NCBI GenBank assembly: GCA_022419385.1
Contig: JAJUBI010000009.1
Coordinates: 1,178,001-1,242,000, forward strand
Source: Paraconiothyrium sp. Pb-2020
Lineage: Eukaryota; Ascomycota; Dothideomycetes; Pleosporales; Didymosphaeriaceae
Length of the DNA stretch: 64,000 nt
Direction: 5' to 3'
Positions 16,196 to 25,846 of this stretch are shown here, piece after piece. Position numbers and translations under genes: made by a program. The stretch's first letter is position 1. Every line of letters starts with the position of its first letter. Under the pieces are notes generated by a model that saw only the letters and a program-made list of their open reading frames with translations, made no database searches and was not told the DNA's origin.

Positions 16196-17452
16196 ATGCT
16201 TCCGCGCATTGGTATCCACCGATGGCGCTCTCCAAAATTCCAAGTCCTGGGGATAATCCTCCTTGGGCTGTTCCTCGAGGTGCTATTCCACCAGTTTTAC
16301 TACCATGTCCCACGACCGTCAGAAGATCTAGACGCAGTCTTTCAAGTAGGGTGCGCAGAGCCCGACATCAGCGCGCCGCGCGAAAACGCTGCAATTATCA
16401 TGCTAGCCCGCAACGAAGATCTCGAAAGTGCCATCTCCTCGTTGCAATCCCTCGAGGACCATTTCAACCACTGGTTCCACTACCCCATCATTTTCATGAA
16501 CAACGAGCCCTTCAGCGCTGAGTTTAAAGACCGCGTCAGCAGCGTCGTAAGCGGCGAGTCTAGATTTGAGCTCCTCTCCAGTGACTTCTTCGGTTTCCCT
16601 TCCTGGATGGATGAAGCGCAGGGAAAAGAGCTGGTCAAAGCGAACGGTGCACTGGGCGTGCACAAGGGTGATATGGAGTCTTACCACCACATGTGCCGCT
16701 TCTACTCGGGAAAATTTTATGATGTCCCTGCGCTGAAGGCGTACAAGTATTACTGGCGTGTCGAACCCCATGTCCAGTTCTCGTGCGCGATTACGTACGA
16801 CCCTTTTCGCCTTATGCGCGAGAGGAAGAAGAAGTATGGGTATACGATTGCGCTGTGGGAGCTTGACAACACGGTACCTGACCTCTTCCGCGTAGTATCC
16901 GAATTCAAAGAGATGAGAAAGATTAAAACAACCAACCTGTGGAAGGGCTTCATCCGGCCGACATGGTTGCCGTGGGGCTTGCGCTGGTTGAAGGCCAGTC
17001 AGCCGCTGCACGATGCCTCTGGGGATTCCTGGAATCTGTGCCACTTCTGGAGCAATTTCGAGATTGGAGATCTAGACTTCTTCCGTAGTCAGGAGCACCG
17101 CGAGTTCTTCGATTTCCTTGATAACCGAGGCGGATTCTACGCTGAGCGATGGGGCGACGCCTCTGTTCACGCTTTCGCTGCTGCACTCCTCCTGGATCCG
17201 GAAGAGCTCCATCACTTTCAGGACTTCGGATATTTCCACGATCCGTGGGTTGTGGCACCTGCGAATGCACTGGGAAAGCAGCTCCCGGACAGTCGGGTTC
17301 TGGGGAAAGTTGGAGATGGTGTGGTAGAAGGGGAGGAGGGAGGCACAGGGTGCAGATGTGAGAGGAAGCAGATTAGGAATTTCCAGAATTGGTGTATGAA
17401 CAGGGTACAGAGGCCAGTGAGGCCGACAGCTTGGAAAAATAGGATGTGGTAG
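16196..17452 (+). CDS. Alpha-1,2-mannosyltransferase, GT15 (KRE2/MNT1/KTR) family
   Basis: Intronless 418-aa Golgi type II membrane enzyme that adds alpha-1,2-mannose from GDP-mannose to N- or O-glycans of cell wall and secreted proteins. Short basic N-terminus, transmembrane anchor at about residues 16-34, then the catalytic domain. GT15 marks in order: AAIIMLARNEDL near 65, YHHMCRFYSG (163-172), YYWRVEP (185-191), SWNLCHFWSNFEIGDLDFFR (278-297), and GGFYAERWGDASVH (312-325). E289 in NFEIGD corresponds to the proposed catalytic glutamate of the yeast enzyme. Length is typical. The C-terminal tail (RCERKQIRNFQNWCMNRV region) has paired cysteines. The ATG is the first in frame. Which KTR paralogue it matches is not determined. 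Confidence 0.96.
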   Translation: MLPRIGIHRWRSPKFQVLGIILLGLFLEVLFHQFYYHVPRPSEDLDAVFQVGCAEPDISAPRENAAIIMLARNEDLESAISSLQSLEDHFNHWFHYPIIFMNNEPFSAEFKDRVSSVVSGESRFELLSSDFFGFPSWMDEAQGKELVKANGALGVHKGDMESYHHMCRFYSGKFYDVPALKAYKYYWRVEPHVQFSCAITYDPFRLMRERKKKYGYTIALWELDNTVPDLFRVVSEFKEMRKIKTTNLWKGFIRPTWLPWGLRWLKASQPLHDASGDSWNLCHFWSNFEIGDLDFFRSQEHREFFDFLDNRGGFYAERWGDASVHAFAAALLLDPEELHHFQDFGYFHDPWVVAPANALGKQLPDSRVLGKVGDGVVEGEEGGTGCRCERKQIRNFQNWCMNRVQRPVRPTAWKNRMW

Positions 17453-18726
17453 ATGAGACGAAATGGGAAGCGGGCTTAGCAAGTTTCGATTAGTGGATTG
17501 GTCTATGGATGCCGGTGCCTCTTCTCAGGGCATCGTAAAATTGTAGGAAACAATAATCAGCATATCTTTCCTGTAAGCTATGCACCACACCACACGAAAC
17601 CAACATTATGTAAACCACCTCACGATGGCCAGTGTTCTTGAAAGAGAAGCCCTTACGACACAAACTGGAAGGGCTATTCAGTGCCAAATCGTAGAACGTG
17701 CCGTAGTGCGGATGCAGGTCCCGTCCCGCTTCTTCTTCTCCTTGACCACTTCCCGCAGCCACATGCCGAAAGCATGATTTCTGAATTCCTCGCTCAGGGT
17801 ACGGCTTGGTCATTGGAGGGCGGTGTGAATGTAGCCTTTCATTACAGAGGGATTGGAGAACCACAAGCGTCGCATGACGCTTAAACCAAAAAAAAAAACT
17901 AGTAGATCGAGTGTTTATAGTATTTACGTGACGACGACTGCTGCGCATAGCTTGCTCAGTGGGCGGTATAAACAAGACGCATCTGTTGTGGTTGACTTTG
18001 CTGGACCATCTCCGGGTGGATTTTTCTGCGAGCCTGTTATACAGTCACGCGTAAGAAAGCGGTAGAAAAGATATGTTGGCTGAGAGAGTAGAAGTTTTGA
18101 AGGCAAAGCTGGAGAGTTTTGAACAACAAGCACATGATTGGGCAGATAGCGTGGAATACACATTGACTGACAAAAGCCCCAACAACGTATAATAGCATGT
18201 GAGCTTGACGTTCAGCATATACGTTGCATTTTCCCGTCACCGTAGCTTTCAAGACAGTATTATTTAATTTATGCATGGACTTCGGAAGGCTGTCTAGCGC
18301 ATTTCGGCAATTGGGTCTCCAAAGCTCCATTTGCTGACTGGCTGCTGGTTTTAGTCCATGAGGACAGCACAAACGTTTTGAAGATGAATAATGAATACCA
18401 TTTTGCGTCTAAAATGGTATTGCGGACGTTTGGAAGTACCATAATTTCGCACGTTCAAATTCGATCCGAAAGCTCATGCGGTAGTTCAATGTAAGTACAA
18501 CTTTTACGGACGCCTGGTCCCTATCACAAGTCGGCATGCCTTCTACCATCGCAACGAGATTAGTCTGAGCTCCTGTTCGCTATCTCACCTTCCTCTTTAG
18601 GTAAGTCGATGCGCTAATGCAGCATCCACCGCGTCATGGTCGTGCGCAGGTCCAGAGAACGTCAAAAAGCTTACGTTCGCTTTGCACTCTATTAATCAAG
18701 CTGCTGGGTCTATCAGATTCTTGGAC
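17453..18726. other. Intergenic region, no gene recognised
   Basis: About 1.27 kb between two plus-strand genes. It contains a run of A at about 17,887-17,898 and several short frames without protein-like character. The promoter of the esterase-like gene should lie at its right end. Confidence 0.45.
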
Positions 18727-20854
18727 ATGTTTTGGACTTTTTTTCTCTTTGGTCTTGCAACAGGCGGATGGGGCATTCCTACCTCATCTCCATCCATTGA
18801 GCGTAGCAATCACAATGGACTGGACATTGAGATCTCTGTCGCACAAGGCCTACTGAAGTCCCCGACTGATGGTCGCATCGTGTTGATGTTCGCACCCAAT
18901 GGGACCGATCCACTCCAAGATATAGACGTTACTTCTTCGCCCAACTATATCTTCGGGAAGAATGTGTTCGGTTTCAGTTCACGTCGGACTATCATCTTTG
19001 CGGGAGGGAGCAATCAAAGTACCGAGACCGGAGTATATGGATGGCCTAACGTGAGCCTCAATGAAGTACTACCGGGCGCTTATTCTGTCCAGGCTTTCCT
19101 CACGAGGTACGAGAAAGCCAAGCGAAGTGATGGCTCTGTGGTCAGTGTTCGCTTTCCTTGTGGAGATGGTGCACCCAATGTCAACGGCTTCGGGAGTCTA
19201 ATCACGAATGTAACGGATTACGAAGTTCTAGGAGGACAGCAAACTCTCAGGCTCGTGTTCAACAACGTGACGGCTGTGGACCCATTCAGCGGGAAAGAGA
19301 TTGGCGGTTGCAACCAAGGAAATTACGAAGATACCGAACTGCTGAAGTATGTAAAGATTCGAAGCAAACGACTTAGTGAGTTTTGGGGCCGCGATATGTG
19401 AGTACCCTCGCACTTGACTCCACAATTCTATCTTGGATTGATTCGGTCTCAGGTACATTGGTGCAAATATCGTTCTACCTGCTGGTTACAATGCCAACAA
19501 CACGACCGCGCGTTATCCGGTCATCTACTCGCAAGGTCACTGGCCCGCGGATTCGGGTGCTTTCGACTATCCTTCAGATACTGAGTTCGCGGAAGCTTGG
19601 AACAGTGGGACCGTCCCTAGCACGAACGTAACTGCAGCACGACCTGCACCGAAGATGATTCTTGTCAGTTTCCGCCACGAAGCACCATTTTACGACGATT
19701 CTTACGCTGTCAACACTGCCAACCTAGGGCCGTACGGTGATGCTATCAATGACGAATTGATCCCCCATATCGACAAAACGTTCAATACCATCAGCGCGCC
19801 ATATGCACGTATTCAAGAGGGCGGTTCAACAGGTGGCTGGGAGTCGATCGCCAACGTGATATACAGACCTGACCTATTCGGTGTCTGCTTTTCCTCGTAC
19901 CCCGACTCACTGGACTTTCATCGACATCAAGATATTGAGCTATATACCAACGTCAATGCATATCAGCGAGAAAACGGTGGCTTCATTCCTTCCATTCGAA
20001 CGCATCGCAACGGTACCGAAGTTGTTCTCGCGACTACTGCGCAGGAAAATCATTGGGAGCTCACGTTCGGCACAGTATCACGATCCTTCAACCAGTGGGA
20101 TATTTGGAACGCAGTATTCGGTGTACAAGGTTACAATAACTATCCATTGGAACCGTGGAACAAGGTGACTGGTCAGATCTATGCGGAAGCAGTGGAATTC
20201 TGGAAACCATTTGATCTTAGTAATTATGTTGTTAGCAACTGGAACACCTCCCGCAACCTTGGCAAAACACTGGCTGGACGCATCTACATATACGTTGGAA
20301 CTTGGGACAACTACTATCTGAACGAGGGCGTACAGGAATTTCAGAAGCGCACAGATGCCGTGGGCGGCGCAGGTTGGGCAAACGTTACTATTTTGCCGGA
20401 GAAACCGCACGGTGGCAACTATCAGGATCGAGATATCTGGGATTACCTCGAGCTTGTCGATGGCTGGATCAAGGACCACGCCCCTGATGGACCGTTACCG
20501 TTGTCCTCGAGTGTCACATCGGCATCGACGCGAGGTAATGAGTGGAAGGAGGTTATCGAGGGAGGCGGTCGACAGGCTGCTATCGCACGACAAGCTCCAC
20601 CTGCAATTCAATCAAATTCTGTGCGGGTGGGGGCCGACGTTCAGGCCACCGTTGGTCGGTGGGATCCTGGTGTGGTCCTAAAGGCGCAGTGGGCTATTGA
20701 TGGTAGGCCTACCTGCGAGCAATTCAACGTCAAGCCAGGTGCGACTGTCACTTACAGGCCAAGAGGGAAAGGAAAATTAGAGCTCTGGGTTACTGGGTCA
20801 AAACGCGGTTATAAGACGGAGACCAGGCAGAGTAATAACCTTGTGGTGCAATGA
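18727..20854 (+). CDS. Secreted alpha/beta-hydrolase, esterase D-like
   Basis: Two exons (18727-19397, 19453-20854; 55-nt intron GTGAGT..CAG) giving about 690 aa. The ATG at 18727 starts a signal peptide, MFWTFFLFGLATGGWGIP. The N-terminal 220 residues form a beta-rich, non-catalytic region with several N-glycosylation sequons. The central part fits the putative esterase (PF00756-type) fold: YPVIYSQGHWP as the first strand, then EGGSTGGWES with the candidate nucleophile S349, and a late PEKPHGGNYQDRD that may carry the catalytic His. The C-terminal 100 residues (QWAIDGRPTCEQFNV, LELWVTGSKRGYKT) look like a small beta-sandwich. Substrate unknown; family members hydrolyse esters extracellularly. 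The fold call is by motif and order only. Confidence 0.75.
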
Positions 20855-22722
20855 TAGACTAGAGCCACAAGATCCATCCTTGGATATGGGTAGAGGATAC
20901 AATACCGCCACTATTATATGACATATAACATACCTCACCAAACATATCCTTCATAAGTCATTGTGAAGAGTATGTGTCAACGATGCGATGCTCTTCGATA
21001 CTGTAGGTTGCCTTTAGCTGGAGCACTACAGCATGAAAACACCGTCTGCATATGATTTCGTAGCTATTGAATCAGAGTCTGGTATACCCTTGTATTCAGG
21101 AGACAGAACCCGATGGATGACTCTGTAGAACAGCATATTAAGACAAATAAAGAGCCCGCAGCAGAAGTCATATTGGCGGCACAAATTCCCTTCCAATGAC
21201 TGCCTTGGGCTCAGCACTACATCCCTTATATCGACCGTCTATCTGATCCTTCCGGAGTCGCTATATACTATCCTTGACGACTGAGATTAAGCATGGTCGG
21301 TATCTTAAGAGGGGTTACTGCCCGACATACTTGTCAGAACGAAGTCTTCATCTGCCAGGGATACAGCCTCTGTATAGTAACAACGTTCATTTCGGACCAA
21401 AGGCATGACATTAGACAAATAACCCCCAGGAACGCCAAAGATTAGCTTCATAGACCTAGTTTCTGTCAAAAATATCTTAGGAGGAACGTCATCAACTGGA
21501 GTGTTGTTGGGCCAGATTCTCGCTGGTCGTCCTTAAATCATTGATGTTATCTTCACTGAGAAAAGCCCAGAAAGTAACGAACACCATAGATAGGCATGAA
21601 CATATGATGGCCAACGTCATATTCGGCAAACCTGTAGAGCAGTCAGATTTGATTTGAGCGGCGAGGAGACGAGGCCATACGAAAACATTTAAACAGGCGC
21701 AATCATGTACATACATGTTTGATAGATCCATGCTGACAAGAAGTGATAGATACACAGAGCCCTGTGACAGATGCGCACTTTCACAGACTAACTAGCGACC
21801 CTCGAGAAATGTAGTCGGCGAACAATTACAGGAATTCGGTGAGGAATAGGCCAATAGGCCCAATCTTCTACGATGTTGTCAGTCAGAGCTAAGCAACCAG
21901 CAAGCTGGGTAACACCAAAGACTAGAAGTTAATGAGAATACTGAGGGCGTCTTGAACCGTAACAAAGGTGAATATTAGGGGCAGCATCAACGCTAGCAGT
22001 CTTGAGAATGTGATATCACCCCTGTTAGCGGTAGGGCCATGGATGGTACCGGACATGGCATGAAGAAAAGGGTGTTGCTAAACATTCCTATGTAAACCAT
22101 GTACCGTGGCGCGTGCCGAATTTAGAAGAAGCGACTATATGGAACAGCATCCTGATTTATGTGAAAGTCCTAGGAAGGCGAGAACAGTAACGATATAGTC
22201 TAGATATTTTTAGTCCAGTATGCATGGGTATTGCATGCAATTATCGCACTTACCTTCGCCAAAGGTCCTTTGTAAGGCTATAAAGTTGACGGTCAATTAA
22301 TATCGATTTAAATGGGTTTCTATGACTCTTGTATTGTTTAGTATAAGAAACTAAACACCATGGTATTAGAGAGATGGTAACAATAACCCGAGGTGCCATT
22401 AATCCAGCTATTATGATAACAACGAGTTATAAACCATTAACAGTGACGGCACGCAATTCCAAGCCACAACAGTTAATAAAGAGTGAGAGAGCGGGGTCTA
22501 GTACTAGGCCGTCCTCAATGCCTGATGGAGTGATGGCGATCGGACTAAATACCTGAAGTTGGAGTTCAATGGAAAGCAGGGTGGGAGATAGTACACTGGC
22601 AAATGAACGAAGTTGTGAAGAAAGGTACACGAAACTAAACAATCCGTCGGATATTGCACCAAAAGTAAGATTACTAAATTAACAACCGTTTCCATAGTTA
22701 CATCAGAACTTACTCTCCAATA
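20855..22722. other. Intergenic region with possible decayed gene fragment
   Basis: About 1.87 kb between a plus-strand and a minus-strand gene, both ending toward it. Composition drifts AT-rich from about 22,200. A hydrophobic minus-strand frame near 21.5 kb is listed separately. No other feature was supported. Confidence 0.45.
21492..21755 (-). pseudogene. Possible remnant of an MFS (anion:cation symporter-like) transporter C-terminus
   Basis: A minus-strand frame contains one strong hydrophobic helix (LPNMTLAIICSCLSMVFVTF) preceded by VWPRLLAAQIKSDCSTG. This loosely recalls the last helices and the GPxxF..xxAPxYxxG loop of Dal5-type transporters. Upstream on the same strand (about 21,960-22,060) other short hydrophobic pieces occur, broken by stops and frame changes. 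No start or intact gene can be drawn. It may be an old pseudogene or chance; weak evidence. Confidence 0.2.
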
Positions 22723-23832
22723 TTAAAACCTCTGCAATACGCTTTGCGTCCAGTCCCACAGTCTACCCGCCAACTTATCATCACTCGCAGCCTTGTCCAA
22801 CTTGTCTGGCGAATGCAACCCAACAGGATAATAAAACCCCCCATTTACAAGCTCGTCGTTCTTTGCGACGGCCGCACAATACACCTGATTCCAGCATCCT
22901 TGATGCGGTGTTAGGTACTTTATTCCCTGTATCCAACATGTGATATGTATGAACCACCTCGTCTGCCATGATTGGTTCCACATCAGATCCGTCGCCACAA
23001 CGCCCGGGTGAATCGATATCGACCTGATTTCAGGATAGCGTCTTGCGAGCTCGGTGGCGTACAGGATGTTGGCGAGCTTAGAATGGCCGTAGCGGATCCA
23101 ACCGCCGAACATGAGACGTGACATGGAGCTGTGGGCGTCAAGCTCTTCGAAGGAAATACCGCTGCGAGGGTGAAAGCCATAGCCCATTGAGGTGGTGCTG
23201 AGGATACGGACGTCGGAAGAGGGGCCTTTTGCTGTGCGGAGGAGGATCGGGAGGAGAACATTAATCAGCATTGCGTGTGCAAGATGGTTTATGGCGAATT
23301 GAATCTCTGCGCAACTATGATTAGTATCGTTCCCGTGGCGGTAATGTACACTGTCCTAGCAGAAGCAAGCCAAAGGCCGAGGTGTCTATTATGAGAAGGT
23401 ATATGCAAGCGTACCGTAGCCATCTTTACTAAGCACCGGCGGCTGGTTCATCACACCCGCCGTACACATCAAGATATCCAGCCTGTCATGCTTGAAGCTC
23501 TTTTGCACAGTCTCTTTCACAGACGCCAAAGACGTAAAGTCCACCTCAATAAACGTCATGCCGACCGAAGAATGTTTACCTCGAATCTCATCAACGAGCG
23601 CGTTCGCTGCTTTTTGGTTACGACCAGTGATGTAGATATGCGAGGGTCCATGAGATGCAAGAGTACGGGCAGTCTCAGCTCCTATTCCAGCAGTTCCTTG
23701 GGACAACTTAGCAATATGTCACTGAGCCTAGAGATGGTCACTCGTACCGCCAGTAATAAATAGGACCTTCCCCTCCAGTGAAGGGATTTCTTTTACAGGG
23801 TCGAAATCAGCACGCGCTTCGATATTCTTCAT
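22723..23832 (-). CDS. Short-chain dehydrogenase/reductase
   Basis: Three exons (23832-23748, 23696-23415, 23306-22723; introns 51 and 108 nt) give about 316 aa. NAD(P)-dependent oxidoreductase with a Rossmann fold. The first splice builds the cofactor loop TGGTAGIG (residues 27-34); the second builds DGYEIQFAINHLAH, the typical retinol-dehydrogenase-like N-x-L-A/G-H region with N129. The catalytic set is S162 (or S159) in STTSMGYG, Y195 and K199 in YGHSKLAN, followed by HPGVVATDL. The C-terminal part (WTQSVLQRF end) is that of fungal SDRs near retinol dehydrogenase or WW-domain oxidoreductase. No signal peptide. The substrate is not predictable, and no neighbouring genes suggest a pathway. 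Confidence 0.93.
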
Positions 23833-24886
23833 ATTGAGTCTCTATGATGTTCTCTTTGTAGATCCGGTGTCGTTTTGAAGGGTATCTTGTAGTGCGCCTT
23901 CGAGAGCCGTGTGCCCGTTGCCATATATACACCTCCCCCCCAGCAACAATACGTCATCGAAGCGAACCAATGTTGCGGCCGAGTGCAGTATTCTGTGCTA
24001 TACCATGGGTACATCGGAATTTGGATGTCCTAGAATTGCACAGTTCGATGTCCTGATTGAGGCCTTGTTGCACTCCTTAAAGCCGATTGGCTGGCATTGA
24101 ACAATCCTTCCGTAGCGGATAAACGCTAGGGCGAATAGAGCACTAGCGCGTAAGCAACCTGCATCTGCACCACGACCTGCATCCGAGCATCCTTCAGACC
24201 ACATCCATATACGGTCTAGCAAAGTAAGCAGTATGCATACAAACACGCTTCGATCCCACATCACTGTAGACATTTCCTGAAAACCCTCTCGACTTGGGAA
24301 AAGCCGTGGTTTGTGCCTTGCTTTCGTCCGCCGGACTCGTTGGTCCGGAGAAACAAACTGTAGGATGCCGAGGGATTGGGACAACCCCATATCAGTGATA
24401 GCGAAGCCACAACTTTATGATGTAGGAAGCCCTTTCTATCAAGGTCACTGAAGACGCTTATGATGACCAGGCCCGGAATGCAAATGAGGACTGGACAGGC
24501 AAAGCATCAGCCAGCGAGAGGAGGAAGTTGCAAAACAGGCTACATCAAAGAGCATGGAGTGTGTTCCCACGAACCGAATACTTTTAGGGGTGAATTCTGT
24601 GCTCACAAGGCTGCCAGGAAGACGCAAAGTCGAAGTGGCCTCACCTCGTCCTTTGGACCTACACCGACCCATACAAGGCATATCTCTCCCCCAAGCATTT
24701 GCCCAAGCATCCACGGCTTTTCTTACCCCTATACGCAATAAGTCACAATCGGAGTCATTTGGGGGCTCCTTCAAAACTCTCGATGAAAAAGGTGCATACC
24801 CTGCACTATCTTTCCTCAGCCATCAACATCACAACCTCAGTAAGCCCTCACCTCCTTGGCCCACCTGCGCCCAGCCACACAAGCCC
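23833..24886. other. Divergent intergenic region between SDR and DUF3425 genes
   Basis: About 1.05 kb that should hold both promoters. The coding frame of the right-hand gene is open back to 24,554, but that stretch reads poorly as protein and I treat it as 5' leader. No repeat or RNA gene was seen. Confidence 0.45.
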
Positions 24887-25537
24887 ATGCTCTTCTCTCC
24901 CATAATACCGTACCTTGATGCCAACGGCGAGGACGTTGCCTCGCATCCGGATGATTGTCGGCAACCTTTCCACCCGTCTCACTTCGCGCTCGCGCCCGAC
25001 CACTATCTCATAACACTAATCCGTATGCTCCCATCTTTCCATTCAGCTTTCTAACACACCAATCGCTAAGATCATACAGAATACAACACCCTCCGCGGTG
25101 TAATGACCAACCTACTCCTCGTCCAAGTCACGCTTGATCCCGCGTGCCAAAACGCGGTGCGCATCCCTTTGCTCCACCAGCTGCCCCAAACCCCGCCCCC
25201 TACGTTCCAGCAAACCCCACTGCAGAAGAGGATAAAGCACGAAAGCTGGATTGACAGCATACCGTGTCCCAAGCTTAGAGATAACCTTATCATCGCTGCC
25301 GGAAGCTTCAATGACGATGTCCTCTGCGACGACATCTGCGGTGGTCTGTACGATGGCTTCGATCATGTCGAATCGCGCGGGCTGCTGGTTTGGGGTGATC
25401 CCTGGCTCATAGCCAGCTGGGAGATTAGCCCGGGGTTCCTTAGCAGGTGGGGCTTTTTGCTGAAAGGTTGTGAGGAGATGTTGAGGGCGACGAACGGGTG
25501 GAGGGAGAGTAGGGGAGAGGAGCCGCTGGTGATGTAG
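24887..25537 (+). CDS. DUF3425 (bZIP-associated) domain protein, no visible bZIP
   Basis: Two exons (24887-25022, 25080-25537; 57-nt intron GTATGC..CAG) give about 197 aa. The splice restores DHYLITLIQYNTLRGVMTNL, the start of the DUF3425 fold, and exon 2 carries its other hallmarks: WIDSIPCPKLRDNLI, VWGDPWLIASWEISPGFLSR and the terminal ATNGWRESRGEEPL. In fungi this domain usually sits C-terminal to a bZIP DNA-binding region in transcription factors. Here no basic-leucine-zipper is seen upstream in this frame or nearby. Either the gene is a stand-alone DUF3425 protein or a 5' exon was missed. The ATG at 24887 was chosen because protein-like sequence begins there. It is convergent with DCP2. 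Confidence 0.8.
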
Positions 25538-25846
25538 ATTGGGCAACCTTGACAGCTAAATTTGATTTGGACCGTGGGGACGAAAGTGTATAACGTATGG
25601 ATGACGCTGATGATGCTATATTGATATTGGTGATGCTTTTGCGCTTTCGATACCCTCACATCTGCCTGACTGGTAGGCATGAACTCATATGAATCCCACA
25701 AAAAAAAAATGAACGCTCATGCCACATCCGACATGACCCTGCAATATAGTATGCAGATCTTCGAGAAGTCATTGAACCCCACAAAGAGCAAATCGAACCA
25801 GGGCTAACCTAAAGCTCACACCTTTCAAATCTCGACAAAAGCTATC

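Noticed and set aside
17490..18163. Several minus- and plus-strand frames of 60-160 codons
   Set aside because: Overlapping frames in both directions around a poly-A run, no protein-like segments.
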